Below, one piece after another: positions 32,272 through 42,216 of a stretch of 64,000 bases of DNA; within the stretch, counting starts at the first letter, position 1, and every line of letters begins with the position of its first letter. The stretch is from Parcubacteria group bacterium (GTDB taxonomy: Bacteria; Patescibacteria; ABY1; Buchananbacterales; UBA6539). The position numbers and the translations under genes are program-made. Under the pieces are notes generated by a model, which was given only the letters and a program-made list of their open reading frames with translations, did not search any database and had not been told where the DNA came from. The stretch lies in assembly GCA_002687175.1 (NCBI GenBank), contig NYZP01000019.1, positions 1-64,000 on the forward strand, read 5' to 3'.

Positions 32272-33300
32272 TTACTTTCTCAGTTTACTGGTAGGTCGTA
32301 AAATTGATTTATGAGCTTTAAAATAATCGATCGCGCCTTTTATCCCCTCTTCGAGCAGTACGACTGGAAACCAACTTAATCTTTCTTTGGCTAAAGTAAT
32401 ATCTGGTAGTCCTAAAGGAGACATAAAAAGTAAAGGCTTTTGAAAAACTACTTTTGATTTGGAGTCAGTTAGTTTAATAACTTTTTTAGCAACATCAGAA
32501 ATTTTATAATCTAAATCACTGCCTAAATTGACAGGACCTGACTCACCACTTCTCATCATTTTCATAAGTCCTTGTACTATATCGGATACATGACATAAAG
32601 AGGTTGAAAAACTATTATCGCCGTAAATAGCAAGATCCTTGTTGTCTAAAGCATTAAATACAAAATCAGGAAGCATTCTACCTGTTTTCAGTTTCATTCT
32701 AGGACCATAGGTTCTAAATATTCTCACAATTTTGGTATTTAGATTATATGATTGCCCGTAAGTATAGGTCATAGTTTCAGCAAACCTTTTTCCTTCATCA
32801 TAACAAGAACGAGGATTTAAGTGATCCATTGCTCCTTGATAATCCTCCTTGAAGTGAGGTTTTTTAATATCGCGTGGACCATAAACTACTGCCGAGGAGG
32901 TTAACAAAAATTTAGCTTTATATTTTACGGCTAAATCTAAAATATTTCTCACGCCAACGGAATTTGCTAACACTGTTGCAATTTGAGTTTTTTTAAAGTC
33001 TTTTGGTGAAGTTGGGCAGGCCAAATGATAGATTTCCTGAATACCTTGAAATTTAACTTGAAATTTTTCCAATTCTCTTAGGCTCTCTAAGTCAATTGGT
33101 TCATTTACATCATGTTTAATAAATTGAAAATCAGAATTCTGTAATAGATGATCAATGTTAGCCTCATCACCAGAAACAAAATTATCAATACAAATTACTT
33201 TATTTTTTTTAACTAGCTCATCACAAAGATAAGAGCCAATAAAACCAGCTCCTCCAGTAACTAATATATTCTTTTTTTCAAAAATTGCTTTTGTTGCCAT
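32272..33300 (-). CDS. UDP-glucuronate decarboxylase-like SDR epimerase
   Basis: This 342-residue extended SDR has the NAD site TGGAGFIGS (15-23), HLACPTSPKDF (about 92-102), catalytic Tyr167/Lys171 in CYDEGKRFAET and RIFRTYGPRM (about 193-202). These match UDP-xylose synthase and related decarboxylases more closely than UDP-glucose epimerases. If so it makes UDP-xylose from UDP-glucuronate, but no UDP-glucose dehydrogenase is in view. It lies between the GtrA and GT2 genes in one operon. Confidence 0.85.
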   Translation of the reverse strand: MATKAIFEKKNILVTGGAGFIGSYLCDELVKKNKVICIDNFVSGDEANIDHLLQNSDFQFIKHDVNEPIDLESLRELEKFQVKFQGIQEIYHLACPTSPKDFKKTQIATVLANSVGVRNILDLAVKYKAKFLLTSSAVVYGPRDIKKPHFKEDYQGAMDHLNPRSCYDEGKRFAETMTYTYGQSYNLNTKIVRIFRTYGPRMKLKTGRMLPDFVFNALDNKDLAIYGDNSFSTSLCHVSDIVQGLMKMMRSGESGPVNLGSDLDYKISDVAKKVIKLTDSKSKVVFQKPLLFMSPLGLPDITLAKERLSWFPVVLLEEGIKGAIDYFKAHKSILRPTSKLRK

Positions 33301-33335
33301 ATAAATTTATTCTACACATTTAGTATAACTAAAAA

Positions 33336-33794
33336 CTATTCTAAAGGCAATTTGGTCATTATTTGATTATTTTTAAAAGTCCAAAACCGGTTAAAGCTAA
33401 AATTCCAAACGGTAACTAGGGCCGTTGCGAAAACCCAGGACAATAACCAATGCAGATTAACAAATTCGGTTAAACTATAAATGATACCAGTGTTAATTGT
33501 TAATCCAGAGACCATAACAACGGAAAATTTTATTAATTGATTTAATACTTCTCTACCCTTTTCGATATTTCTAAAAGTCCAAAATTTATTAGCCCCGAAA
33601 TTAAAAATGGCCGAGATCAAAAAAGCCCAAATGGCTGAATTAATATACCAAAATCCTAACCATTGAGTTGCTGAATAATAAATTAAAAAATTAATGACAG
33701 CAGAGGTTCCGCCAACAATACAAAATTTAACCACCTGTTTAAAAAATGGATACTTACGAATATGTTCAATAATTACTTTGGTTTGATACCTCAT
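33336..33794 (-). CDS. GtrA family membrane protein
   Basis: The 152-residue protein has four membrane helices and the GtrA signatures KFCIVGGTSAVINFLIYYSA, FGANKFWTFRN and a second FNRFWTFKN near the end. GtrA proteins are thought to help flip polyprenyl-phosphate sugars across the membrane, which fits the DPM-like GT2 two genes downstream and the GT-C transferases elsewhere. It is 6 bases after the subtilase gene. Confidence 0.92.
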   Translation of the reverse strand: MRYQTKVIIEHIRKYPFFKQVVKFCIVGGTSAVINFLIYYSATQWLGFWYINSAIWAFLISAIFNFGANKFWTFRNIEKGREVLNQLIKFSVVMVSGLTINTGIIYSLTEFVNLHWLLSWVFATALVTVWNFSFNRFWTFKNNQIMTKLPLE

Positions 33795-33800
33795 AAAAAA

Positions 33801-36056
33801 TTAATAGCTAATTACTTCGGGACGAACCCCACCTTTATAGTTTTGCAGATGAGTAACCAAATCAAATAACATTTTACCATTCAAATCAAAAACTTTAACT
33901 TCCGAGCTTCCGCCAACACCCATGCCAGTAACTATTTCATCAATGCCATCATTATCAATGTCATCAGCTGAAACATACACACCATCTAAAAAATTTGGTT
34001 CATAGGCAAAGAAGCTGGATAATTGCTCTCCTCGATGAGAAAACACCCTAACCGTTGGGACTGAATCTTTTTCAATGCTAGCAATGACTTCCGAACCACC
34101 ATCACCCAATAAATCACCAACCGCAACGTTAACACCACCTTTGAAATTTTTATTATAAGCAAAAAATTGCGAGATCAAACTACCATCAAAGTTAAAAATT
34201 CTAACATGGGGTCCCCCGCCAGCACCAGCTCCACTAACAATATCATCAACTCCATCACCATTAACATCACCAGTAGCAACGTTAACACCTCCAGTAAAAT
34301 TTTCTTGATAAGCCATGAATTCTGAAAATAAATTTCCTTTAAAATCAAAAATTCTGACTTGTGGTAAACCGCCCTTACCAATTCCGGTGATAATTTCATC
34401 GACACCATCGCCATCAACATCACCTACTGAAACAGGAATTCCACCTCTAAAGCTTTTATCATAGACAAAAAATTGTGACAACACTTGCCCTTCAATATTA
34501 AATATACGAATATGCGGCCCACCGCCAAGTCCAGCACCAGTAATAATTTCATCTAAGCCATCACCGTTCACGTCACCAACCGCCACATTAATTGGACCTG
34601 AAAAAAGTGGATCGTAAGCATAAAATGTTTTAAACTCAGAACCATCAGTTCTTAATATTTTTATTTGGGGCAATGAGCCAAAACCTAGGCCAGCAACAAT
34701 ATAATTATTCTGACCACCTTTAGACTGTGGTAACTTGGTTCCTAAAGCAAGTTCCAAGGCCTTACCACCATCAATCAACCCAGAACCAAGTTTAGTTAAA
34801 TAAGCCGGATTATGTGAAGATATATCTTTAGCAGTTTCTAATATAAAATCTCTAATTTCGTCGGCACTAAAGCCAGGCCTTAAACCTTTAATAGTCGCTA
34901 AAACACCACTAACCATCGGTGCCGACAAAGAAGTACCAGACCAATACCCGTCGTAATACTTGGTAAAACCACTGACACCTTCTTCGTAAACTTGCGCCGC
35001 ATAAATATTTTCTCCTGGAGCCACAATATCAATACAATCACCATAGTTTGAAAAACTTGATTTAGCTAAATTTGATCCGACTGAAGCTACACCAATGAGT
35101 ATATTTTCAGAATCATCATAACAAACTGGATAAGATTTATTAAAATCTAAATTAATGCCATTAGCCTGAGGGTCAGTATTACCAGCAGCGGCAACTACTA
35201 GAATATCATTATCAAATGCTTTTCTAACAGTAGCCAAGAAAAAATTATTAAAACCTGAACCAACAAAACTCATATTGATAACATCAGCACCATTATCAAT
35301 CGCATAGTCAATAGCTTGCACGACGGAAAACACATCACCAGAGCCGTTGCTATCTAATACTCTAAGAGGCATCACTTTACTAAACCAGCTACTACCGGCA
35401 ATGCCTTTAACGTTATGAACACTGGCCGCAGCCACCCCAGCAACGATAGTACCATGTTTCACGGCGTCTGCATTGTAACCATCACTAAACGATGGGTTAG
35501 GGTCAGCGTCACTATCGATAAAATCCCAACCATTAATGTCATCGATATAGCCATTATTATCATTATCAATATTGTCGCCAGCAATCTCACTATTGTTGAC
35601 CCAAATCTTATCAACTAAATCTGGGTGATCTAAGTCAACCCCAGTGTCTAAGATGGCAATAGTCGGCTGGTAAGTTATTGTTTCTTGTTGACGAATTAAT
35701 AAATCCTGAGACCACATATTTCTGGCATTTATTTCCGATAGGTACCACTGTAAGGTATAGTCAGGATCATTTGGAAAGGCTGTTATAGTAAACAAGTAAT
35801 TTGGTTCAATAAACTCTACCGTGGGATTATCTTGATAACTGTTAATAATTTCCAATACGTCTTCTTGGTCTGAAAATTGAAATTTATATATTTCCGGATC
35901 ATTTTTAAATTTAATTAAAAATTCACCAGACCTAAACTCCAGAATGTCTTCCTCATTTTCATAGGCAAACACTGGAAAATAAAAAAATAATCCGGAACCG
36001 ATGGATACCAGAGTCAAAAAAAATATAAATAAAAATGTTAGTTTAATCCTTAACAT
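33801..36056 (-). CDS. Secreted subtilisin-like protease (S8) with FG-GAP repeats
   Basis: The 751-residue protein has a signal peptide or anchor (about 4-31), a short inhibitor-like prodomain (about 40-92), and a subtilase domain with catalytic Asp137 (LDTGVDLDHPD), His201 (KHGTIVAG), oxyanion Asn293 (AAGNTD) and Ser376 (SGTSLSAPMVSG). Calcium-type Asp/Asn-rich loops lie at about 161-190. From about 455 to 745 there are about six repeats of the form VAVGDVNGDGLDEIITGAG plus a beta strand (for example GGPHIRIFN), an FG-GAP/VCBS-like propeller. It should be exported and active outside the cell; the targets are unknown. Confidence 0.93.
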   Translation of the reverse strand: MLRIKLTFLFIFFLTLVSIGSGLFFYFPVFAYENEEDILEFRSGEFLIKFKNDPEIYKFQFSDQEDVLEIINSYQDNPTVEFIEPNYLFTITAFPNDPDYTLQWYLSEINARNMWSQDLLIRQQETITYQPTIAILDTGVDLDHPDLVDKIWVNNSEIAGDNIDNDNNGYIDDINGWDFIDSDADPNPSFSDGYNADAVKHGTIVAGVAAASVHNVKGIAGSSWFSKVMPLRVLDSNGSGDVFSVVQAIDYAIDNGADVINMSFVGSGFNNFFLATVRKAFDNDILVVAAAGNTDPQANGINLDFNKSYPVCYDDSENILIGVASVGSNLAKSSFSNYGDCIDIVAPGENIYAAQVYEEGVSGFTKYYDGYWSGTSLSAPMVSGVLATIKGLRPGFSADEIRDFILETAKDISSHNPAYLTKLGSGLIDGGKALELALGTKLPQSKGGQNNYIVAGLGFGSLPQIKILRTDGSEFKTFYAYDPLFSGPINVAVGDVNGDGLDEIITGAGLGGGPHIRIFNIEGQVLSQFFVYDKSFRGGIPVSVGDVDGDGVDEIITGIGKGGLPQVRIFDFKGNLFSEFMAYQENFTGGVNVATGDVNGDGVDDIVSGAGAGGGPHVRIFNFDGSLISQFFAYNKNFKGGVNVAVGDLLGDGGSEVIASIEKDSVPTVRVFSHRGEQLSSFFAYEPNFLDGVYVSADDIDNDGIDEIVTGMGVGGSSEVKVFDLNGKMLFDLVTHLQNYKGGVRPEVISY

Positions 36057-36067
36057 GTAGACAAAAA

Positions 36068-38548
36068 CTATTGTTCTAATAACTCGCCCTTATTTAAAAG
36101 ATCCAAAAATGTTTCGGCTTCAGTTGCAAAATTAGGATCTAGATCAATTGCCATTTGGGTTATCTCTCTAGCTTTTTGATTTTGACCAACCTTGGCATAA
36201 ATAGCAGCCAATTTTGCGTAATTCTCGGGGCTAACTTCTAACTCTGAAATTATTTCTTGAAATTCAATCATCTTGGTAAAATCATTGACCCGATTATATA
36301 GATCAAAAACTCTTTGATAATCACTAACTGTTGGCTCCCACTCAAAATTTTCAAGCATATAAGTAAATCTCCGTTCAGCTAAATCTGTCTTTCCAAAAAC
36401 TATATAAATTGTAAGTAAGTTCCATTGATCAGCAATGACTTCTGGTGCAAGTTCAGCGCCTTTACTAAAAAATTCTTCGGCTTTTTCATAATTATTTAAA
36501 AAGGCATAAGCTTGGGCAATTTCATAATAAATATGAGGACGAGTCGGTGAAAGTTCTATCGCTTCAGTCAATATATCAATGACTTGTTGAGAATGGCCTC
36601 GATCATACCTAGTAGTAGCATTTAAAAAAGTTGTTAAAAATAAATATTGCCTTATATTTTTTGAATCTTCAGCCACACTTTCTTTGATTTCGTCAATTGT
36701 GAAATCTACCAATTCCCTAGCCTTCGAGTCAGGCAAATTTTGTTGATTCCTAAGTACCCCATTAACAAAGTTAGCTAATTGTTGTCTGGCTTCATATTTG
36801 GTAACTACCGACAGGTCTATAGCTTTTTCAAAATGTTCCATCGAGTCTAAAAAAGTTTGATCAGATCTTTGGCTCACCAAGGCTTTAAAAATATAATTGT
36901 TAGCCTTTAGAGTTTTAATATTAATCGCCAGCGATCCAATTAAAACTACCAGAATCGTAGCCAAAAAGATATAAGCCGTAAGATCTAATTTATAGCCTTG
37001 AATATTATTCTCATCATCTTCGCTAGAATTATTATTATTTATACTAAAAGCAACAAAAGCTAAAAATAGAAAAAACGGAATTTCGGTATTTAAAGTATCA
37101 AACACAAAAAAGTTCTGCATAAAATATGCAATGATCAAAGAAACTAACAGCCAACTATAACTAACTGATTTTGTTTTTTTATAATTATTTATTAATGCCA
37201 AAGATGCCAAAATTAATATGGCAAAATAAAGGAGCAATCCTAAAACACCAGTGGTAACAGCAACATCAAAAAAGATATTGTGAGCACGGTCAAACCAAAT
37301 TCTCGAACCCTCATCCTTATATATTTCGTTTGGAAAATATTTATTAAAGGCGTAATAATAATTTTCGGGACCATAGCCAATTAAAAATGATTTTGGAGAC
37401 TCAGTCCAGCCTTTCCAACTTGCTTCCCAGGTTAATAAACGAGATTCGGTAGTTAGGTCAGTTAACGAAATAGTGGCTAAACGTCTCAAAGTATTGTTCC
37501 CTTTAACCAATGCCGTATCTTTACTGGCCACCAAAACTAGAGGCGAAATTAATATCAAAATTAACAGAACTAGACTTACTATTTTAATCTTTTTATTAAT
37601 TTTTAAAAATAGACTGACCAAAGCTAAAAACCCAATACCAGAAGCAAAACCAATAATCGCTCCACGAGTCTGAGTTTGATAAAAAATAAAAAATTCAAAA
37701 ATAAATATTACCGAAAGTAAAACCCTAATAACATGTGTTTTTTGCCGAAAAAACCAAACAGTAAATATAAAAACTTGGGATATTAAAAATGGCCAAAGAA
37801 ATCTGGGAAATTTAAATGCTTCAATTAGCATTGGGGTTTTAAAAAATTCAAACAATCCCCAATTTGCACTACTAAATAACTTAAAGAAAATTGAGGAAAT
37901 AATTAAAAAACCGTCAAACACGGCAAAACTTAAAACAAAAAGTTTTAGATCAAATCTTCTTTCTTTAGCCCAAAAATAAAGAATAAAAAATAAATTAAGA
38001 ACCAAAAAAGCTGCAAAAAAAGTTGGATTACCAACTGTACCCGATAATCTACTACCACCTGATGATTGTAAAAGAAAAGTAACGTTGAGCCATTGAGCTA
38101 ATGCGAGAAAACTCATAACAACGCTACCAAAAATTGAGAAAGTAAAAAATGAATGCCAATCCTTCTTTTCTTTAAAGGTACTGACTAAAATAAAAAAGTA
38201 TAAAAGTATATGAAGGAAATGAAAAATTCCACCCATTCTTTCATAATTTCCCCAAAAGCTTCGATTAAAATTGATGCCAAGAATACCAGCCAAGGAGAAT
38301 GCTCCAAAAAATGCCAAGACCGTCAAAGTTAATTTATTAAATTTCGGTCTGAACCTTGGCTCAAAATAAGCTAATATTAAATAAGCTGTGAAAATTAATT
38401 CAACAGCAACTCTAAATAAAACATTTTTCGGAACAATAAAAGGAAAGAAAAACTTACTGTTCATGACTAATGGTAAAAATAAAATAAAAAGAACACCAGC
38501 TTTTATAAATTTTTCTAAGTAAAATAAAACTTTATCTTTATTAAGCAT
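36068..38548 (-). CDS. O-antigen ligase/polymerase-like membrane protein with C-terminal TPR domain
   Basis: The 826-residue protein has about 12-14 membrane helices with a Wzy/WaaL-type core. The long outer loop includes ESRLLTWEASWKGWTESP and IGYGPENYYYAFNKYFP. After a last helix near residue 540 comes a soluble region with tetratricopeptide repeats (about 640-820, for example PHIYYEIAQAYAFLNNYEKAEEFFSKG). I prefer ATG 38548; an upstream TTG adds six residues. Such Wzy_C/WaaL-TPR fusions are common in Patescibacteria and may ligate glycans to lipid or protein. Confidence 0.85.
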   Translation of the reverse strand: MLNKDKVLFYLEKFIKAGVLFILFLPLVMNSKFFFPFIVPKNVLFRVAVELIFTAYLILAYFEPRFRPKFNKLTLTVLAFFGAFSLAGILGINFNRSFWGNYERMGGIFHFLHILLYFFILVSTFKEKKDWHSFFTFSIFGSVVMSFLALAQWLNVTFLLQSSGGSRLSGTVGNPTFFAAFLVLNLFFILYFWAKERRFDLKLFVLSFAVFDGFLIISSIFFKLFSSANWGLFEFFKTPMLIEAFKFPRFLWPFLISQVFIFTVWFFRQKTHVIRVLLSVIFIFEFFIFYQTQTRGAIIGFASGIGFLALVSLFLKINKKIKIVSLVLLILILISPLVLVASKDTALVKGNNTLRRLATISLTDLTTESRLLTWEASWKGWTESPKSFLIGYGPENYYYAFNKYFPNEIYKDEGSRIWFDRAHNIFFDVAVTTGVLGLLLYFAILILASLALINNYKKTKSVSYSWLLVSLIIAYFMQNFFVFDTLNTEIPFFLFLAFVAFSINNNNSSEDDENNIQGYKLDLTAYIFLATILVVLIGSLAINIKTLKANNYIFKALVSQRSDQTFLDSMEHFEKAIDLSVVTKYEARQQLANFVNGVLRNQQNLPDSKARELVDFTIDEIKESVAEDSKNIRQYLFLTTFLNATTRYDRGHSQQVIDILTEAIELSPTRPHIYYEIAQAYAFLNNYEKAEEFFSKGAELAPEVIADQWNLLTIYIVFGKTDLAERRFTYMLENFEWEPTVSDYQRVFDLYNRVNDFTKMIEFQEIISELEVSPENYAKLAAIYAKVGQNQKAREITQMAIDLDPNFATEAETFLDLLNKGELLEQ

Positions 38549-38651
38549 AATAAAAAGAAACCTCAATGAATTAAGAAGAAGCTAAATAAAAGTGTATTAA
38601 TTTTACCAATTAAATGATAAATTATCAAATAATAAAAAAGTTAATTCAAGA

Positions 38652-38680
38652 TTGACGAAAATAGCTAAATATCGTATAAT
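38652..38680 (+). promoter_or_regulatory. Promoter of the plus-strand polysaccharide operon
   Basis: -35 TTGACG (38652-38657) and a perfect -10 TATAAT (38675-38680) with a 17-base spacer, 35 bases before the sugar transferase start. It probably drives the tightly packed genes from 38,716 to 43,131. Confidence 0.85.
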
Positions 38681-38715
38681 CTATTATAATCAATATTTTA
38701 GTTTGTAACTCCTAA

Positions 38716-40110
38716 ATGTCAAATAATTCAGTTATTAGTTTTAAAAAATATATACTTATTTTTGGGGATATAGCTATCCTCTATTTTTCTCTTTGGCTTA
38801 CTTTAATTATCCGTTATCAAGCAGATTACAACACGGGTTTGTGGCTTAAACATTTTTGGCCATTTACGATGGTCTTTGCTGTCTGGTTAATTATTTTTTA
38901 TATTGATGATCTTTATGAAATTAACTACAACCAAGGTAAAGCCGGACTATTGAGTAGGTTATTAAGAAGTATGCTGATTGGTATTATTTTTGCCATCATT
39001 ATATTTTATCTTGGTCAAAATAGACTATTTACCATTAGACCTCAAAGAGTATTGTTTATCGATGCCGCGTTTGTCACCATCCTAATTTATCTTTGGCATT
39101 TACTTATTAGATCATTAATAAAAATTTCTGGGCGAGCAAATGGTTTAATGATCATTGGTTATAATAAATTAGCTCAAGAGGTTATAACTGAAATTAATAA
39201 AAAATCACAATTTGGACTTCAATTAAAAACAATTATATTGGATTCAGAAAACGATGAGGTGCCAGAAAAACTCAAAGCCATAACTAAATATAATCAGTTT
39301 GATAATCTAAAAAATATTTGTATCGATCAAAAAATAAATACTATAATTTCTACTGTTCATCCACGAGAAAATACCAAGTTATCTAAGAGTCTCTTTGAAT
39401 GTTTACCCCTTAAAATTAATTTTTTTGAAGTTGCCACTTTTTATGAAAAAATTACTGGTAAAATACCAGTCACCACTATAGAACAAATTTGGTTTTTGGA
39501 AAATTTATCGGAGAATAGCAAAAAACCTTATGAAAGCTTGAAATTACTTTTTGACATATTCTTTTCTTTTATTCTTCTACTGTTTTCCTTACCTTTTATA
39601 CCCTTAATCGCCCTGATTATAAAATTAGACAGCAAAGGACCAGTATTTTTTACACAAATTAGAACCGGAAAAGACGGAAAAACATTCAAGGCTATTAAAT
39701 TTAGAACCATGGTAGAAAATGCTGAGCATAATGGTCCACAGTGGGCCAGTCAAAATGATCCACGAGTTACTAGCTGGGGAAGATTTTTAAGAAAAACCAG
39801 AATTGATGAGATTCCTCAACTGATCAATGTACTGTGGGGAGAGATGAGCTTAATTGGACCACGTCCAGAACGTCCAGAATTTGTTCAACAATTAGAAACT
39901 GATATTCCATTTTACCGGGAGAGACTTCTGCTAAAACCAGGGCTGACAGGGTGGGCTCAGATTATGGGTCCGTCATACGGTGGATCGAAAGAAGAAAGTT
40001 TGGAAAAACTTCAATACGACTTGTTCTACCTAAAAAATCGCTCACTGGCATTAGATTTAAGCATTTTACTAAAAACAGTTAGAACTGTTCTTAGTGTAAA
40101 AGGACAATAA
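38716..40110 (+). CDS. Undecaprenyl-phosphate sugar-1-phosphate transferase (WbaP/WcaJ-like)
   Basis: The 464-residue protein has four N-terminal helices, a CoA-binding-like domain (about 138-220, MIIGYNKLAQEV), a fifth hydrophobic segment (about 277-300) and a catalytic bacterial sugar transferase domain. The domain shows KFRTMVENAE (about 331-340), KTRIDEIPQLINVLWGEMSLIGPRP and KPGLTGWAQ. It starts polysaccharide assembly by moving a sugar-phosphate onto undecaprenyl phosphate. It is the first gene of an operon whose next gene begins one base after its stop. Confidence 0.93.
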   Translation: MSNNSVISFKKYILIFGDIAILYFSLWLTLIIRYQADYNTGLWLKHFWPFTMVFAVWLIIFYIDDLYEINYNQGKAGLLSRLLRSMLIGIIFAIIIFYLGQNRLFTIRPQRVLFIDAAFVTILIYLWHLLIRSLIKISGRANGLMIIGYNKLAQEVITEINKKSQFGLQLKTIILDSENDEVPEKLKAITKYNQFDNLKNICIDQKINTIISTVHPRENTKLSKSLFECLPLKINFFEVATFYEKITGKIPVTTIEQIWFLENLSENSKKPYESLKLLFDIFFSFILLLFSLPFIPLIALIIKLDSKGPVFFTQIRTGKDGKTFKAIKFRTMVENAEHNGPQWASQNDPRVTSWGRFLRKTRIDEIPQLINVLWGEMSLIGPRPERPEFVQQLETDIPFYRERLLLKPGLTGWAQIMGPSYGGSKEESLEKLQYDLFYLKNRSLALDLSILLKTVRTVLSVKGQ

Positions 40111-40111
40111 A

Positions 40112-41092
40112 ATGACCACCGATGCCAAACAAAAAATATTGATTCTTGGTGGAGCTGGATTTATTGGATCAAGAATTGCAAAAAAACTGGTTGACCTTGG
40201 ACACCAAGTTATTGTCTATGACAAGTTTTATAATTTTATTGAACCAGAAAAAAGTAAATATGTTTTTTATCTTCAGAAACGTCTAAAAAACTTTTCCCCT
40301 GATGTAAAAATTATTTATGGTGATATCAGAGATGACGTGTCTTTGACAAAGACTTTAAATGAACATCGGCCAGATATTATTATTCACTTAGCCCAAATTC
40401 CTCTAGCCAATGTTTCCAATAAAATTTCGGGGGAAGCTCTAGATATTAATGTTAACGGAACAATTTCTTTAATTAAAGCAATTGGCTCAGTTGATTTTGT
40501 TAAACGATTGGTTTACGCCTCTTCAAGTTTTGTTTATGGTCATTTTCAATACGCTCCGGCTGACGAAAAACACCCGACTAACCCGATTGATGTTTATGGC
40601 GGGACAAAACTGGCCTGTGAAAATATAATAAAAGGTTTTGGTACTCGTTTTGGAATTGATTATACAATTATCAGACCTTCCGCTGTTTATGGACCAACTG
40701 ACGTTAACCTAAGAGTCAGCCAAATATTTGTTGATAATGCTTTTGCTGATAAAGAATTAATTTTAGATGGCGGTGGCCAAACTACCCTAGATTTTACTTA
40801 CGTTGATGACATAGCCCAGGGTTTTGTTTTAGCAGCTTTATCAACTGAAGCAAAGAATGAGATATTTAATATCACTCGTGGTGAAGGTAGAAGTTTAAAA
40901 AATCTGGTCGATATTTTAAAAACACATTTTCCAGACTTAAAAACCGAAATTAAACCAGCGGACGAAACAAGACCCAAAAGAGGTGCCCTGGACATTTCCA
41001 AGGCAAAAAAAATTCTTGGCTATCAGCCTAAATATTCTCTTGAAGAGGGAATAAAAGAATATATTGAATACATTAAATCAGTAAAAAAATAA
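40112..41092 (+). CDS. NAD-dependent epimerase/dehydratase (extended SDR)
   Basis: The 326-residue protein has the NAD site LGGAGFIGSRIA (8-19), a Ser-rich strand YASSSFVYGH, the catalytic pair in VYGGTKLACE (about 166-175) and RPSAVYGPTDV. These are typical of nucleotide-sugar 4-epimerases or dehydratases. The substrate cannot be read from the motifs. It lies between the initiating transferase and an aminotransferase, so it may make the keto sugar that the latter uses. Confidence 0.88.
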   Translation: MTTDAKQKILILGGAGFIGSRIAKKLVDLGHQVIVYDKFYNFIEPEKSKYVFYLQKRLKNFSPDVKIIYGDIRDDVSLTKTLNEHRPDIIIHLAQIPLANVSNKISGEALDINVNGTISLIKAIGSVDFVKRLVYASSSFVYGHFQYAPADEKHPTNPIDVYGGTKLACENIIKGFGTRFGIDYTIIRPSAVYGPTDVNLRVSQIFVDNAFADKELILDGGGQTTLDFTYVDDIAQGFVLAALSTEAKNEIFNITRGEGRSLKNLVDILKTHFPDLKTEIKPADETRPKRGALDISKAKKILGYQPKYSLEEGIKEYIEYIKSVKK

Positions 41093-41094
41093 AA

Positions 41095-42213
41095 ATGAAA
41101 ATATCTTTATCAAAACCAGCTATTAGTAACGCTGAACTTAAAGCTGCCCAATCAGTTCTCAAGAGTGGCTGGTTAACCGATGGCCCAAAGAATGAGCAGT
41201 TTGAACATTCCTTTGCTAAATACGTTGGGACTAAACATGCTCAAACAATTAATTCTTGTGCTTCGGCACTTTTTATTGTTTTAAAAGCTTTAAACATTAA
41301 AGGTGAAGTTATTATCCCCAGTTTTACTTTTGTTGCTACAGCCAATGCAGTTATGGCTGCTGGTGCTAAACCAGTTTTTGCTGATATTGATTTTGAGTCA
41401 GGTAACGTCACGGCTGATACTATTAAACCACTAATTACTTCAAGAACAGAAGCGATTATGCCAGTTCATTTTGCTGGTCAAAGTTGTCAAATGGATCCAA
41501 TTATAAAACTGTGTCGAAAACACAAATTAGTATTAATTGAAGATTCAGCTGAAGCTATCGGCAGTACCTACAAAAATAAAAAAACTGGCTCATTTGGTAT
41601 TGGCTGCTTCTCTTTTTTCCCCACAAAAAATATTACTACTGGAGAAGGTGGAATGATAACAACTAACGATAAAAATCTGAAGCAAACTATAAAAACCATG
41701 ATTTCCCATGGTATTGCAAAAAATACAAAAACAAGGTATAATTGGCAAAGAGAGGCGGTAGTAGCAGGCTTTAATTTACGTATGAGTAACGTTCTAGCAG
41801 CGATTGGATTAGAACAGCTAAAAAAACTCAATAAGCTCAATAATTTGCGTCGCCAGCACGCAAGATATCTGACAGCTGGATTAGATAAACAAATAGTTAT
41901 CCCCCCTTCTGCTAAACAATTCTGTAAGCATGTTTATCAAATGTATACCGTAAAAGTAGATCCTAAAATTAGAAATAGATTAGTTGAAAAACTAAAGAAA
42001 GTAGGTATTGGGGCATCAGTTCACTTTTCACCGCCAGTTCATCAGCAAAAATTCTACAAAAAGTTTGCTCATCAAAATTTGAAAAATACTGACAAACTGG
42101 CAAATTCTATATTAACTCTTCCGATGTACCCTGATTTAAAAATAAAAGAGTTAGATTATATTATCAATCAAACAAACAGATTAACTCATAAATTGTTGGA
42201 GGACAGAACTTAA
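41095..42213 (+). CDS. DegT/DnrJ/EryC1 sugar aminotransferase
   Basis: This 372-residue PLP enzyme transfers an amino group to a nucleotide keto sugar. The PLP lysine is K178 in FSFFPTKNITTGEGG, with EDSAEAIGS (149-157) holding the pyridine-binding Asp. The opening SLSKPAISNAEL and WLTDGPKNEQFE are family typical. With RfbA/RfbB and the formyltransferase at 53,906 it could yield an N-formylated amino sugar, an inference. Gaps to both neighbours are 2-3 bases. Confidence 0.94.
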   Translation: MKISLSKPAISNAELKAAQSVLKSGWLTDGPKNEQFEHSFAKYVGTKHAQTINSCASALFIVLKALNIKGEVIIPSFTFVATANAVMAAGAKPVFADIDFESGNVTADTIKPLITSRTEAIMPVHFAGQSCQMDPIIKLCRKHKLVLIEDSAEAIGSTYKNKKTGSFGIGCFSFFPTKNITTGEGGMITTNDKNLKQTIKTMISHGIAKNTKTRYNWQREAVVAGFNLRMSNVLAAIGLEQLKKLNKLNNLRRQHARYLTAGLDKQIVIPPSAKQFCKHVYQMYTVKVDPKIRNRLVEKLKKVGIGASVHFSPPVHQQKFYKKFAHQNLKNTDKLANSILTLPMYPDLKIKELDYIINQTNRLTHKLLEDRT

Positions 42214-42216
42214 ACC

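Noticed and set aside
34175..34423. 82-codon minus ORF inside the subtilase gene
   Set aside because: Its low-complexity Met/Leu/Val sequence arises from reading the FG-GAP repeat codons out of frame.
33801..35000. CRISPR-like repetition in the subtilase region
   Set aside because: The repeats are in-frame, degenerate protein repeats of about 50 residues, without constant spacers or cas genes.
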